Part shown: one piece after another, positions 10,213 through 19,684 of the stretch
Numbering within the stretch: the stretch's first letter is position 1
Layout: each line of letters starts with the position of its first letter
Source: an uncultured Clostridia bacterium
GTDB lineage: Bacteria > Bacillota > Clostridia > Christensenellales > Aristaeellaceae
NCBI GenBank assembly: GCA_947166385.1
Contig: CAMVEB010000013.1
Span: 32,791-96,790, forward strand
Length of the DNA stretch: 64,000 nt
Direction: 5' to 3'
The notes under the pieces: generated by a model
Told to the model about the DNA's origin: nothing
Database searches by the model: none
Seen by the model: only the letters and a program-made list of their open reading frames with translations
Program-made: the position numbers and the translations under genes

Positions 10213-11424
10213 TCAGCCGCCGAACATGCTCATCAGGAAACCTGCAGCGATTGCACTTCCGATGACGCCGGCAACATTGGGCCCCATGGCATGCATCAGC
10301 AGGAAGTTGGAAGGATTCGCCTTCTGGCCTTCCCGCTGTGAAACACGCGCTGCCATCGGAACAGCGGAAACACCGGCAGAACCGATCAGCGGATTGATCT
10401 TTCCGCCGCTCAGTTTGTACATCAGTTTCCCGACCAGCAGGCCGCCGATTGTGCTGAAGGAGAATGCAATCAGCCCAAGTACGACAATGTATATCGTCTT
10501 CAGTTCCAAGAAATTACTCCCGACCATCGTCGCACCGACGCTCATGCCCAGGAATAACGTGACAATGTTCATCAGGGCGTTCTGAGCCACATCGCTCAGC
10601 CGGTCCGTAACACCGGTTTCCTTCAACAGGTTACCGAACATCAGGCAACCGATCAGAGGTGCTGTGGAAGGCAGCAGTAAAACCACAAAGATGGTCACTA
10701 CAATGGGGAACAGAATCTTTTCAGTCTTGGAGACTTCACGCAGCTGCTCCATTTTGACTTTCCGTTCCTTCTCCGTGGTCAGTGCTTTCATAATCGGTGG
10801 CTGAATCATCGGAATCAATGCCATGTAGCTGTAGGCAGCCACAGCGATCGGCCCGAGCAGATGCGGAGCCAGCTTCGTTGTGGTCAGGATGGCCGTCGGG
10901 CCGTCTGCACCGCCAATAATGCCGATAGAAGCCGCTTCATTTCCATTGAAGCCAAGCAGCGTCGCACCAAAGAAAGCAAAGAATACACCAAATTGTGCAG
11001 CTGCACCAAGAAGCAAACTCTTGGGGTTGGAGATCAGTGGTCCGAAGTCCGTCATCGCGCCAATCCCGATAAAGATCAGGCAGGGATAGATGCCGGCTTT
11101 GACGCCCATATACAGAATATCAATCAGTCCGCCGTTGGCCATGATATAGCCATAGCTGTGTGCGTGTTCGCCGCCTTCCTTCAGGAATTCATCCCACAGC
11201 TCCTGGTGGTACAGCGCATTGGAAAACCCGCCCAGTGCGCTGACATTGGCCAGCAGGCAGCCCACTGCGATGCCAACCATCAGCAGGGGCTCATACTGTT
11301 TCTTGATTCCGAGATACAGCAACACGCAGGCGATGATAATCATGATCAGGTTTTTCCAGCCGTCTCCGCTCAACATCATGGCGAATCCGGATTCCTGAAC
11401 CAGTTTCCACAGGGATTCTAACAT
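10213..11424 (-). CDS. oadB: Oxaloacetate decarboxylase beta subunit (Na+-translocating, membrane)
   Basis: Integral membrane subunit that decarboxylates carboxybiotin and couples this to export of Na+. The 403-aa protein has about nine to eleven hydrophobic helices. The GGADGPTAI motif holds the conserved aspartate needed for Na+ and proton handling, and the SVGATMVGSNFLELKT and LMHAMGPNVAGVIGSAIAAG segments are characteristic. It is the last gene of the pump operon. Beta subunits of methylmalonyl-CoA and glutaconyl-CoA decarboxylases are very similar; the type is decided by the carboxyltransferase gene at 12220. Confidence 0.93.
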   Translation of the reverse strand: MLESLWKLVQESGFAMMLSGDGWKNLIMIIIACVLLYLGIKKQYEPLLMVGIAVGCLLANVSALGGFSNALYHQELWDEFLKEGGEHAHSYGYIMANGGLIDILYMGVKAGIYPCLIFIGIGAMTDFGPLISNPKSLLLGAAAQFGVFFAFFGATLLGFNGNEAASIGIIGGADGPTAILTTTKLAPHLLGPIAVAAYSYMALIPMIQPPIMKALTTEKERKVKMEQLREVSKTEKILFPIVVTIFVVLLLPSTAPLIGCLMFGNLLKETGVTDRLSDVAQNALMNIVTLFLGMSVGATMVGSNFLELKTIYIVVLGLIAFSFSTIGGLLVGKLMYKLSGGKINPLIGSAGVSAVPMAARVSQREGQKANPSNFLLMHAMGPNVAGVIGSAIAAGFLMSMFGG

Positions 11425-11441
11425 TTTCTGCCTTCCTCCCC

Positions 11442-11834
11442 TTATCCGAGTACGATGATGGGCGAACCGGTATCCACCTTGGTACCGACATCTGCCACCA
11501 CCTGAACCACGGTCGCGTCATGGGGCGCCATGATCTCATTCTCCATCTTCATCGCTTCCAGCACTGCCAGAACTTCACCCGCCTTCACAGTCTTGCCGGC
11601 TGAGACGTTGATTTTCACGATTGTTCCGGGCATCGGGGAAAGAACCTGCTCGCCGGCAGCGGCAGCCACAGGGGCGGCTGGCGCAGCTGGCGCCGCGGTG
11701 GGAGTTGCGGCTGGAGCGGCTGCGGGAGCAGCAGGAGCTGGGGCGTATGCTTCATATTCATCCAGGAGCATCGCTTCTCCCTGATTTACTTCTACCTCAT
11801 AGGTTTTTCCCTTCAGGGTTACTTTGTATTTCAT
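11442..11834 (-). CDS. Biotin carboxyl carrier subunit of the decarboxylase pump
   Basis: Carries carboxylate on biotin from the carboxyltransferase to the membrane subunit. The 130-aa protein has a short N-terminal beta segment, a flexible Ala/Pro linker (residues 30-60) and a biotinyl domain with EAMKMEN, where K96 is the biotinylated lysine; PMPG and the C-terminal VDTGSPIIVLG are also typical. In classical OadA the biotin domain is fused to the alpha subunit; here it is a separate gene, as in the MmdC and GcdC systems. It lies between the gamma and beta genes. Confidence 0.93.
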   Translation of the reverse strand: MKYKVTLKGKTYEVEVNQGEAMLLDEYEAYAPAPAAPAAAPAATPTAAPAAPAAPVAAAAGEQVLSPMPGTIVKINVSAGKTVKAGEVLAVLEAMKMENEIMAPHDATVVQVVADVGTKVDTGSPIIVLG

Positions 11835-11836
11835 GG

Positions 11837-12205
11837 TTATTTGACCTCCTTGATGGATACGAACCGAAGCTCGTTCAGGGGTTTCTGCAGTTTGTCCGCA
11901 ACGATGGCCATGATTATGGCCGCGTCTCTGGGATCCGTATCGTAAATCTTGACTTCGCCGGCTGCGCCAGGAGCGGCGGGAAGCATCTTTTTCGGGGTGG
12001 GAGCAGCGGCTGCGGGTACAGGCGCAGCCACAGGGGCGGCTGCAGGCTTTTTCATCTTCGATACCATGATTTTCCCAACAACGATAATGACAACCATTAG
12101 CAGCGCCAGTCCGATAAATACGACCAGATAGCCCAGCACAGCGTCCAGCAAAGAGGTGCCGACATCCAGCATTTCTCCCTTAATGGCAGCAGTAGTTTCT
12201 GTCAT
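11837..12205 (-). CDS. oadG: Oxaloacetate decarboxylase gamma subunit (small membrane anchor)
   Basis: Links the soluble carboxyltransferase to the membrane subunit. The 122-aa protein has one N-terminal membrane helix, YLVVFIGLALLMVVIIVVG (about residues 27-45), an Ala/Pro linker, and a C-terminal segment with DPRDAAIIMAIVADKLQKP. The helix-linker layout fits OadG-type subunits, although these are poorly conserved. The stop is two bases from the start of the biotin carrier gene. Confidence 0.82.
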   Translation of the reverse strand: MTETTAAIKGEMLDVGTSLLDAVLGYLVVFIGLALLMVVIIVVGKIMVSKMKKPAAAPVAAPVPAAAAPTPKKMLPAAPGAAGEVKIYDTDPRDAAIIMAIVADKLQKPLNELRFVSIKEVK

Positions 12206-12219
12206 TTTGCTGTGCCTCC

Positions 12220-13620
12220 TTATGCTTCTTCAATCGTATATTTGACAACCTGTTCGCGCTTTTCTTTGCGGGATTTCAGGAAGTCTTCCGCCTGTTTCGG
12301 GAAACAGATCCAGCTCATCAGATCTTCTTCCGTCTCCGCCAGATCACCCAGTGCTTTCTTCGCTTTCTCGAAGTCCTCACCGGTCCTCCGGGAATCCTCG
12401 ATCCGGCAGTCTACAGGCTGTCCGCCTGCACCAAGGATCTTCTCCTGAAGTCCCTTGTCCACCGGAGCGGGAGAAATACCATATTCACCCTTGAAATAAT
12501 TCTTGACTTCGTTGGAAATGTTTTTATAACGTTCACCCACCAGGACGTTGGTCACTGCCTGATTGCCAACCATTTGGCTCAATGGCGTAACCAGTGGCGG
12601 ATAGCCCAGATCTTTTCTGACCGCGGGAATCTCCAGCAGCGCTTCGTCGAATTTGTCCATGGCATTCATATCCTTCAGGTTGGCAATCATATTGCTCAGC
12701 ATACCGCCCGGCACTTTATAGACCAGGGCCTGAGAATCTGTCGCCATGCTCTTGGGATTAATCAACCCGGAATCAACGTATTTCTGCTTCACAGGTTTAA
12801 AGAAATCGTTCACCTGGTTAATAACCTTTTCGTCCAGACCTGTCTCGATACCGTACTGCTGCATGGCATAGAACATGGTCTCTGTTGCCGCCTGACTTGT
12901 ACCGTTGGAGAAGCAGCTCGTAGCTGTGTCGATCACATCTACGCCGCTTTCAATCGCCTTGGTCAGCGTCATATAGGCCATACCGGTTGTGCAGTGCGTA
13001 TGCAGGATCACAGGCACATCGCCGACTGCATCCTTGATACCCTTGATCAGATGCTCTGCTTCATAGGGGCTCATGGTGCCGGCCATATCCTTCAGACACA
13101 GAGTTTCAAACCCCATCTTCACGAGGTTTTTGCACATTTCGACATATTTGTCCACGGTGTGTACAGGGCTCTGGGTATAACTGATGCATCCGCTGGCAAT
13201 CGTCCGGGATGTCGCGTATTTCTTAACGGATTCCAGGGCTGTTCCCAGGTTGCGGAAGTCATTCAGCGCATCAAAGATCCGGATGATATCAATACCGTTC
13301 TTGATGCTCAGCTCAACAAATTTCTCCACCACATCGTCATGATAATGCTTGTATCCGAGCAAATTCTGTCCGCGAAGCAGCATCTGCAGACGTGTGTTGG
13401 GCATTTTCGCCCGGATGTTGCGCAAGCGTTCCCAGGGATCTTCTCCAAGATAACGCAGGCAGGAGTCAAAAGTCGCTCCGCCCCAGCATTCCACGGAATA
13501 ATATCCCGCCTTATCCATGACCGGCAGAATCTCCTCGAAATCAGCATAAGGCAGCCGGGTCGCCATCAGGCTCTGGTTGGCATCCCGCATGACGGTTTCA
13601 GTAAATTGTACTTTCTTCAT
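12220..13620 (-). CDS. oadA: Oxaloacetate decarboxylase alpha subunit, carboxyltransferase part
   Basis: Moves the carboxyl group from oxaloacetate to biotin, giving pyruvate. The 466-aa product is a pyruvate-carboxylase-type carboxyltransferase: TVMRDANQSLMATR supplies the first metal ligand, TLCLKDMAGTMSP the lysine, and ILHTHCTTGMA the two histidines. It ends where the fused biotin domain would begin in classical OadA; that domain is encoded separately at 11442. Biotin carboxylase is absent, which argues for a decarboxylase pump rather than a pyruvate carboxylase. GGAG stands ten bases before the ATG. No clear promoter was found between it and pckA. Confidence 0.92.
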   Translation of the reverse strand: MKKVQFTETVMRDANQSLMATRLPYADFEEILPVMDKAGYYSVECWGGATFDSCLRYLGEDPWERLRNIRAKMPNTRLQMLLRGQNLLGYKHYHDDVVEKFVELSIKNGIDIIRIFDALNDFRNLGTALESVKKYATSRTIASGCISYTQSPVHTVDKYVEMCKNLVKMGFETLCLKDMAGTMSPYEAEHLIKGIKDAVGDVPVILHTHCTTGMAYMTLTKAIESGVDVIDTATSCFSNGTSQAATETMFYAMQQYGIETGLDEKVINQVNDFFKPVKQKYVDSGLINPKSMATDSQALVYKVPGGMLSNMIANLKDMNAMDKFDEALLEIPAVRKDLGYPPLVTPLSQMVGNQAVTNVLVGERYKNISNEVKNYFKGEYGISPAPVDKGLQEKILGAGGQPVDCRIEDSRRTGEDFEKAKKALGDLAETEEDLMSWICFPKQAEDFLKSRKEKREQVVKYTIEEA

Positions 13621-13660
13621 ATCCGTGTTTCTCCGTTCAGCTTGTTTTTTTCAACACACA

Positions 13661-13689
13661 CGGGATGCCGCCTTTCCGGCGGCATCCCG
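13661..13689 (-). terminator. Hairpin between pckA and oadA
   Basis: CGGGATGCCGCC and GGCGGCATCCCG form a perfect 12-base stem around a five-base loop. On the minus strand it is followed by TGTGTGTTG, not a proper U-run. It may terminate pckA transcripts only partly, leaving read-through into oadA. Confidence 0.55.
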
Positions 13690-13709
13690 AAGGTTTCCGT
13701 GAATCAGCC

Positions 13710-15323
13710 TTACAGCTGGGGACCGGCTGCAACCAGAGCCTTCCCGGCTTCATTGCTTTCGTATTTTGCGAAATTCTTGATGAATCGCCCGGCCAGATCC
13801 TTTGCTTTGTCATCCCATTCAGAAGGATTCTGATAAGTATCACGCGGATCCAGGATTGCGGTGTCCACGCCTTTCAGTTCAGTAGGAACTTCGAAGTTGA
13901 AGAAGGGAATCTTCTTGGTCGGCGCGTTCAGAATATCACCGTTGAGAATCGCATCGATGATACCGCGGGTATCCTTGATGGAGATCCGCTTGCCGGTGCC
14001 ATTCCAACCGGTATTAACCAGGTAAGCTTTGGCACCGCTCTTTTCCATCTTTTTAACCAGTTCTTCCGCATACTTCGTCGGATGCAGCTCCAGGAAGGCC
14101 TGGCCGAAGCAGGCGCTGAACGTGGGGGTCGGTTCAGTAATGCCGCGCTCGGTGCCTGCCAGCTTAGCAGTAAAGCCACTCAGGAAGTAGTACTTGGTCT
14201 GTTCCGGTGTCAGGATGCTCACGGGAGGCAGCACACCGAAAGCGTCTGCGCTCAGGAAAATCACGTTCTTGGCATCGGGGCCGGCGGAAACGGGACTCAC
14301 GTTCTTGACGATTTTTTCAATGTGCTCGATCGGATAGCTTACACGGGTGTTTTCAGTTACGCTCTTGTCAGCGAAATCAATCTTGCCGTCTTTGTCGACG
14401 GTAACGTTCTCCAGCAGGGCATCCCGACGGATCGCGTTGTAAATATCAGGCTCGCTGTCCTTGTCCAGGTTGATGACTTTCGCATAGCAGCCGCCTTCGA
14501 AGTTGAATACACCGTTATCATCCCAGCCGTGTTCATCGTCACCGATCAGCAGGCGCTTGGGATCGGTACTCAGAGTGGTCTTTCCTGTGCCGCTCAGTCC
14601 GAAGAAGATGGCTGTGTTCTTTCCTTCCATATCTGTATTGGCGGAGCAGTGCATCGCGGCAATACCCTTCAGCGGGAGGTAGTAGTTCATCATGGAGAAC
14701 ATGCCCTTCTTCATTTCGCCGCCGTACCAGGTATTCAGGATGACCTGTTCCCGGCTGGTGATGTTGAAAGCTACAGCAGTCTCACTGTTAAGACCCATGG
14801 CTTTGTAATCGTCCACCTTACCCTTGCTGGCGGTGTAGACAACAAAGTCAGGCTCAAAAGACGCCAGTTCCTCGTCATTGGGCTGGATAAACATATTCTT
14901 GACGAAATGAGCCTGCCAGGCCACTTCCATAATGAAACGGATCGCCATGCGGGTATCCTTGTTGGCGCCGCAGAAAGCATCCATCACAAACAGGCGTTTC
15001 CCACTGAGTTCCTTCTGAGCCAGAACCTTCAGCTTCGCCCAGTTCTCCTCGCTGAGGGGATGATTGTCGTTCTTGTAGCCATCCGTAGTCCACCAAACGG
15101 TATCCTTACTGTTTTCATCCATGACGATGTACTTGTCTTTGGGACTCCGTCCGGTATAGATACCGGTCATTACATTCATCGCGTCCAGCTCGGTCAGCTG
15201 TCCTTTGTCAAAGCCTTCCAGGCCAGGTTTGTTTTCTTCCTCAAACAGGACTTCGTAGGAAGGATTATGAAGGATCTCCGTTACACCGGTGATCCCGTAC
15301 TTGGTAAGATCGAGAGCTGCCAT
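13710..15323 (-). CDS. pckA: Phosphoenolpyruvate carboxykinase (ATP)
   Basis: Interconverts oxaloacetate plus ATP with PEP plus CO2 and ADP. In fermenters it often runs toward oxaloacetate, conserving ATP. The 537-aa protein has the kinase P-loop [11 protein letters not shown] (G242-T250 core), the [13 protein letters not shown] substrate loop, and the second metal motif [11 protein letters not shown]. The longest ORF begins at 15371, but the ATG at 15323 has GGAGG nine bases before it and gives [13 protein letters not shown], the family's normal start. The neighbouring oxaloacetate decarboxylase would turn its product into pyruvate while pumping Na+. Confidence 0.95.
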   Translation of the reverse strand: MAALDLTKYGITGVTEILHNPSYEVLFEEENKPGLEGFDKGQLTELDAMNVMTGIYTGRSPKDKYIVMDENSKDTVWWTTDGYKNDNHPLSEENWAKLKVLAQKELSGKRLFVMDAFCGANKDTRMAIRFIMEVAWQAHFVKNMFIQPNDEELASFEPDFVVYTASKGKVDDYKAMGLNSETAVAFNITSREQVILNTWYGGEMKKGMFSMMNYYLPLKGIAAMHCSANTDMEGKNTAIFFGLSGTGKTTLSTDPKRLLIGDDEHGWDDNGVFNFEGGCYAKVINLDKDSEPDIYNAIRRDALLENVTVDKDGKIDFADKSVTENTRVSYPIEHIEKIVKNVSPVSAGPDAKNVIFLSADAFGVLPPVSILTPEQTKYYFLSGFTAKLAGTERGITEPTPTFSACFGQAFLELHPTKYAEELVKKMEKSGAKAYLVNTGWNGTGKRISIKDTRGIIDAILNGDILNAPTKKIPFFNFEVPTELKGVDTAILDPRDTYQNPSEWDDKAKDLAGRFIKNFAKYESNEAGKALVAAGPQL

Positions 15324-15429
15324 GGGGGGTACCTCCTTCAATACATTCAGTCCATCGGGTATAAATCCCAAAAGACCCAGTTTCTTCTATTCGTTCTTTT
15401 TCCCCTATTTCCTTCCTTGTAACAAAAAT

Positions 15430-15458
15430 ATAATAATTTCCCACAGGCATTGGTACAA
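15430..15458 (-). promoter_or_regulatory. Promoter of pckA
   Basis: TTGTAC (15458-15453), 17-base spacer, TATTAT (15435-15430). The leader to the ATG at 15323 would be about 100 bases, which leaves room for control, but no known leader motif was recognised. Confidence 0.55.
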
Positions 15459-15493
15459 TTAGGTTTTATGACTTCCCAAAAAAATCATCTCGC

Positions 15494-15533
15494 AAAAAAG
15501 GAGAAGCCCCGCATTCAGGCTGGGCTTCATCCC
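15494..15533 (-). terminator. Terminator of thrS
   Basis: GAAGCCC and GGGCTTC pair, extended by GGA/TCC across a mismatch, and TTTTTT follows on the minus strand. It begins 13 bases after the thrS stop. Confidence 0.8.
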
Positions 15534-15545
15534 TTTCATCAGGAT

Positions 15546-17330
15546 TTATTTTCTTTCTGTGATTTCTGTTTCCAGTTTGCTGATAAAATCCTCCAGAGTC
15601 ATGGATGTTGTCTGATCGGTTGCACGGTCTCTGACAGCAATGGTGCCTTCACTGATTTCCTTTTCACCGATAATCACCATATAAGGTACCTTGTCTTCCT
15701 GACGCGCATACCTGATTTTGTAGCCTATCTTTTCATTCCGTTCATCCAGCTCGCTCCGCACTCCCTGCAAAACCAGTTCCCGATTGATTTTCGCCGCAAA
15801 TTCCATGCTCTTGTCGCTGACAGGCAGTACCTTGACCTGAACCGGGGCCAGCCATACCGGAAATACTCCCTTCGTTTCTTCAATCAGATAAGCCATAAAA
15901 CGGTCAATGGATCCAAGAATGGCACGGTGCAGAACCACCGGTGTCTTTTCTGTCCCGTCCTGGTCAATGTACTTCAGGTTAAATTTTGCAGGAAGACAGA
16001 AATCCAGCTGACAGGTACTCAATGTATATTCTGCGCCAATGGCAGGCTTGACATTGACATCCAGCTTTGGTCCGTAGAAAGCAGCTTCACCGATCTCCTC
16101 CGTATAATTGATCCCCAGCTGGTTCAGCACTTCTCGCAGCGCACTTTCTGCTTTATTCCACATATCATCGTCCTGATGATACTTGACCTTATCCTCCGGA
16201 TCCCGCAGACTGAGCACGCATCGGTAATCCGTAATATGGAAATCCTGGTAAACATCCCGGATCAGGTTTACAACGCTGCTGACTTCATCCTTGATCTGGT
16301 CAGGTGTCACAAACAGGTGGGCATCATTCTGGCAGAAATGCCTCCCCCTTTCAATTCCTTTCAGCGTTCCGCTTGGCTCAAACCGGAAGTCGTGAGCCAC
16401 CTCGCCGATGCGTATCGGCAAATCGCGGTAGGAATGAAGCCGATTCGCATAAATCATCATATGATGCGGGCAGTTCATCGGACGCAGTACGAAGCTTTCC
16501 CCTTCTACTTCCATCGCAGGGAACATATTCTCTTTATAATGTTCCCAATGGCCGCTGGTACGATACAGATCCACTGTGCCGACACAAGGCGTCATAACGT
16601 GCTGATATCCCAGCAGACGTTCTTTTTCTTTAATATAGTTTTCCAGTTCCATCCAGATCGCATAACCCTTTGGCAGGAACATAGGCAGTCCTTTGCCGAT
16701 CAGATCGTCCGTCATGAACAGCTGCATATCCCGTCCGATTCGCCTGTGATCCCTTGATTTGGCTTCTTCCACCTGGCGTTCATATTCTTTCAGCTCGTCT
16801 GCGTTTCGGAAAGCAACGCCGTTGATCCGTGTCAGCATTTTGTTCTTCTGGTCATTCTTCCAGTAAGCACCGGACAGTGCTGTCAGTTTAAAGGCTTTCA
16901 GCGCTTTTGTATACGTCAGGTGCGGACCAACGCACATATCGATATAGTCTCCCTGCTGATAGAAGGTAATCACAGCATCCTCTGCCAGATCTGCGATATG
17001 TTCCACTTTGTAGATTTCTCCCCGATCCGTCATCAGTTTTACTGCTTCGTCCCGGGGTAACGGATAAACCTTGAAAGGCAGATTTTCCTTGACAATCTTC
17101 TGCATTTCAGCTTCAATCGGGGGCAGGTTTTCCTCAGTCAGTTTCACATCACCCAGGTCAATGTCATAATGGAATCCCTTTTCGGTTGCAGGCCCATATG
17201 CAAAATGTGCGTCGGGATAAAGGCGCTTCACAGCCTGAGCCATGATGTGTGCCGCAGAATGGCGCAGGACCTCTAGTTCATCCTCTTCGGGACATTCCGC
17301 CACACGGCCGTCGTTGTAGATGATTTTCAT
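15546..17330 (-). CDS. thrS: Threonyl-tRNA synthetase lacking the TGS domain
   Basis: Class II synthetase that charges tRNA-Thr. The 594-aa protein has the editing domain opening with HSAAHIMAQAVKRLYPDAHF at about residue 22, and a second editing motif VEHIADLAEDAVITFYQ. The catalytic core carries motif 2-like RYGEVAHDFR-type residues in IGEVAHDFRFEPSG and the zinc-site region MNCPHHMMIY, and the anticodon domain closes the chain. Usual ThrS is near 640 aa with a 60-residue TGS domain in front; here only about 20 residues precede the editing domain. The ATG at 17330 has GGAGG nine bases upstream; the longer reading to 17375 runs into the T-box terminator. Confidence 0.95.
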   Translation of the reverse strand: MKIIYNDGRVAECPEEDELEVLRHSAAHIMAQAVKRLYPDAHFAYGPATEKGFHYDIDLGDVKLTEENLPPIEAEMQKIVKENLPFKVYPLPRDEAVKLMTDRGEIYKVEHIADLAEDAVITFYQQGDYIDMCVGPHLTYTKALKAFKLTALSGAYWKNDQKNKMLTRINGVAFRNADELKEYERQVEEAKSRDHRRIGRDMQLFMTDDLIGKGLPMFLPKGYAIWMELENYIKEKERLLGYQHVMTPCVGTVDLYRTSGHWEHYKENMFPAMEVEGESFVLRPMNCPHHMMIYANRLHSYRDLPIRIGEVAHDFRFEPSGTLKGIERGRHFCQNDAHLFVTPDQIKDEVSSVVNLIRDVYQDFHITDYRCVLSLRDPEDKVKYHQDDDMWNKAESALREVLNQLGINYTEEIGEAAFYGPKLDVNVKPAIGAEYTLSTCQLDFCLPAKFNLKYIDQDGTEKTPVVLHRAILGSIDRFMAYLIEETKGVFPVWLAPVQVKVLPVSDKSMEFAAKINRELVLQGVRSELDERNEKIGYKIRYARQEDKVPYMVIIGEKEISEGTIAVRDRATDQTTSMTLEDFISKLETEITERK

Positions 17331-17365
17331 TTCCGGATCCCTCCTTCGTTTTAATCGGGCGATGT

Positions 17366-17406
17366 AAAAAAGCATCCGCCCTGCATGTTCGTGCCGGGAC
17401 GGATGC
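17366..17406 (-). terminator. T-box terminator hairpin of the thrS leader
   Basis: GCATCCGTCC (17406-17397) and GGGCGGATGC (17381-17372) form a ten-base stem with one G-U pair, followed by TTTTTT (17371-17366) on the minus strand. The alternative antiterminator uses the conserved T-box sequence just upstream. Confidence 0.9.
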
Positions 17407-17595
17407 TGTACTTCAGCATTCGCGGTTCCACCCTGCTTGTTCTAAAAACCACTCATTTAGCCGTGTTAACGGACGGCAACCGCTTTCCGTCCGGAAATGG
17501 TATCAGATCAGCTCCTGCCACGGGGTTCCCACCTGTCCCCCGCTCTCTGCATGCCGGTCGACTGACTGCATGTTTTCCTTCATCCGGAAAGATTA
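17366..17595 (-). promoter_or_regulatory. T-box riboswitch (threonine) upstream of thrS
   Basis: The conserved T-box AGGGTGGAACCGCG is perfect at 17434-17421 on the minus strand; its ACC...UGG core binds the acceptor end of uncharged tRNA. A long Stem I precedes it. At the base of Stem I, GGAAA pairs with TTTCC and leaves GATACCA in the specifier bulge, so ACC (17501-17499), a threonine codon, is the likely specifier. Uncharged tRNA-Thr would favour the antiterminator and raise thrS expression. Confidence 0.93.
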
Positions 17596-17600
17596 GGAGC

Positions 17601-17629
17601 AGTATAGCACCATCATGGATGAAAATCAA
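17601..17629 (-). promoter_or_regulatory. Promoter of the thrS T-box transcript
   Basis: TTGATT (17629-17624), 17-base spacer, TATACT (17606-17601). Start expected near 17595, directly before Stem I of the T-box. It lies 19 bases after the tpiA stop on the same strand. Confidence 0.75.
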
Positions 17630-17647
17630 CCGCTTTTTGCTAAATCT

Positions 17648-18400
17648 TTATTTATCATAGTTGACAACCTGACTGAAGTCAGGCGCCTTCAGACTGGCGC
17701 CACCGATAAGTCCGCCGTCGATTTCCGACTGTGCCATGAGTCCCTTCACATTCTTGGGATTCATGCTTCCGCCATACTGAATGCGGATTTTGTTGCCCGC
17801 TGCCTTGCCGTACTTGCGAGCCACAGCCTTCCGGATTACGCCGATAGTCTCGTTTGCCTGTTCATCGGTCGCAGTCAGCCCGGTACCGATCGCCCAAACT
17901 GGTTCGTATGCGATGACCACCTTGGCAACCTGCTCCTTGGTCAGACCGTTCAACGCAATCAGTGTCTGATATTCCACCAATGCATCAGTGTATCCGGCTT
18001 CGCGCTCTTCCCTGTTCTCGCCAACGCACAGGATCACTTTCAGCCCGGCTTCGACCGCCGCCAGTACCCGCTGGTTCACAGTTTTGTCGGTCTCGCCGAA
18101 GTACTGCCGACGCTCACTGTGACCGATAATGACGTATTCCACACCACAGGCTTTCAGCATATCTGCGCTCAGTTCGCCGGTGAAAGCGCCGCTCTTGGCC
18201 CAGTGTACATTCTCAGCGCCCAGTTTAATCTTGCTGCCTTTCGCTGCTTCCTTCACCGCCGCGAAATCCACTGCAGGGACGCATACAACCACGTCGCATG
18301 TTGCATCCTTCACCAGAGGCTTCAGCTCGGTAACCAGGGCCTTGGCTTCTTCGGGGGTTTTGTTCATCTTCCAGTTACCGGCAATAATCGCTTTCCGCAT
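17648..18400 (-). CDS. tpiA: Triosephosphate isomerase
   Basis: Interconverts dihydroxyacetone phosphate and glyceraldehyde 3-phosphate. The 250-aa protein has the usual (beta/alpha)8 marks: K11 in GNWKMNK, H94 in IIGHSERR and the catalytic base E166 in [11 protein letters not shown], plus the phosphate loop [16 protein letters not shown] precedes the ATG. It follows pgk by 22 bases and closes the cggR-pgk-tpiA unit. Confidence 0.98.
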   Translation of the reverse strand: MRKAIIAGNWKMNKTPEEAKALVTELKPLVKDATCDVVVCVPAVDFAAVKEAAKGSKIKLGAENVHWAKSGAFTGELSADMLKACGVEYVIIGHSERRQYFGETDKTVNQRVLAAVEAGLKVILCVGENREEREAGYTDALVEYQTLIALNGLTKEQVAKVVIAYEPVWAIGTGLTATDEQANETIGVIRKAVARKYGKAAGNKIRIQYGGSMNPKNVKGLMAQSEIDGGLIGGASLKAPDFSQVVNYDK

Positions 18401-18422
18401 TTTTGTTTTCCCCTTTCAATTC

Positions 18423-19625
18423 TTACTTTTCGTCAAGACAGGCAACGCCGGGCAGAGTCTTGCCTTCCAGGAATTCAAGGGAGGCACCGCCGCCGGTGGA
18501 AATATGGGTCATCTTATCACCCAGACCCATCTGTTCCACAGCAGCCGCGCTGTCGCCTCCGCCGATGATCGTCACGGCCTCACTGTCCGCCATTGCCTGA
18601 GCAACCGCCAGTGTGCCCTGTGCCAAAGTGGGATTCTCGAACACGCCCATCGGTCCATTCCAAACCACAGTCTTCGCACCCTTCACTGCCTCAGCAAACA
18701 GTTCACGGCTCTTTGGTCCGATATCCAGGCCTTCCATATCGGCAGGAATCTTGTCAGAGTCAACTACTGTGGTATCCACGGGCCCATCAATAGGATCCGG
18801 GAAGCCGGCCGCGCAGACTGTATCCACTGGCAGCAACAGATTGACACCCTTTTTGGCTGCCTTCGCCATCATGTCCTTACAGTAGTCGATCTTAGTTTCA
18901 TCCAGCAGGCTCTTGCCCACTTCATAGCCCTTTGCTTTCAGGAAAGTAAACGCCATACCGCCGCCGATAATCAATGTATCCACTTTTTCAAGCAGGTTAT
19001 TGATCACGTTCAGTTTATCTTCGATCTTGGCACCGCCCAGTACCGCCACGAACGGACGGTCGGCATTATCCAGCGCCTTCCCCATGATGCTCAGTTCCTT
19101 ACCGATCAGATAACCCGCCACGTTGGGGCTGGTATAGGCAGTCACGCCCGCCGTAGAACAGTGCGCACGATGGCAGGATCCAAAAGCGTCATCCACATAA
19201 GCATCAGCCAGGGAAGCCAGTTCCTTGCTGAAGTCTTCGATGTTCTTGGTCTCTTCTTTCCGGAACCGGGTGTTCTGCAGCAGAACCACGTCTCCGTCTT
19301 TCATAGCGGCAACGGCAGCTTTGGCATTCTCACCGACAACGTTGTCATCATTGGCAAAGACAACGTTCTGACCCAGCAGCTCGCTCAGACGTACGGCGAC
19401 GGGCGCCAGAGAAAACTTCTCTTCCGGCCCGTTTTTCGGCTTGCCCAGATGACTGCAAAGGATCACTTTTCCACCGTCTGCAATCAGCTTTTTGATCGTA
19501 GGCAAAGCGGCAACAATGCGCTTGTCATTTGTGATTTTCCCATCCTTCATGGGCACGTTGAAATCGCAGCGAACCAGAACCCGTTTGCCTTTTACCTGAA
19601 TGTCATCAACCGTTTTCTTTGCCAT
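18423..19625 (-). CDS. pgk: Phosphoglycerate kinase
   Basis: Makes ATP from 1,3-bisphosphoglycerate. The 400-aa protein starts [20 protein letters not shown] and continues with [21 protein letters not shown], the QNTRFRKEE motif and the nucleotide site [15 protein letters not shown] follow. The ATG at 19625 has GGAG nine bases upstream and gives the normal family length; the reading from 19688 overlaps cggR and is rejected. No gapA lies between cggR and pgk, unlike in Bacillus. Confidence 0.97.
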   Translation of the reverse strand: MAKKTVDDIQVKGKRVLVRCDFNVPMKDGKITNDKRIVAALPTIKKLIADGGKVILCSHLGKPKNGPEEKFSLAPVAVRLSELLGQNVVFANDDNVVGENAKAAVAAMKDGDVVLLQNTRFRKEETKNIEDFSKELASLADAYVDDAFGSCHRAHCSTAGVTAYTSPNVAGYLIGKELSIMGKALDNADRPFVAVLGGAKIEDKLNVINNLLEKVDTLIIGGGMAFTFLKAKGYEVGKSLLDETKIDYCKDMMAKAAKKGVNLLLPVDTVCAAGFPDPIDGPVDTTVVDSDKIPADMEGLDIGPKSRELFAEAVKGAKTVVWNGPMGVFENPTLAQGTLAVAQAMADSEAVTIIGGGDSAAAVEQMGLGDKMTHISTGGGASLEFLEGKTLPGVACLDEK

Positions 19626-19684
19626 GGATTTCCACTCCTTTTGTTTATTTAAATCTATTGCGTAAATCCCCGAGGGATATGCAA

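Noticed and set aside
10213..13620. Methylmalonyl-CoA or glutaconyl-CoA decarboxylase
   Set aside because: The separate biotin carrier is reminiscent, but the carboxyltransferase is of the pyruvate carboxylase/OadA type (RDANQS, HTH), not the propionyl-CoA carboxylase type.
13665..15422. 585-aa plus-strand ORF opposite pckA
   Set aside because: Antisense frame kept open by the codon use of pckA; no start signal or recognisable domain.
18129..19652. 507-aa plus-strand ORF opposite tpiA and pgk
   Set aside because: Shadow of two certain genes; crosses their boundary without any signal.
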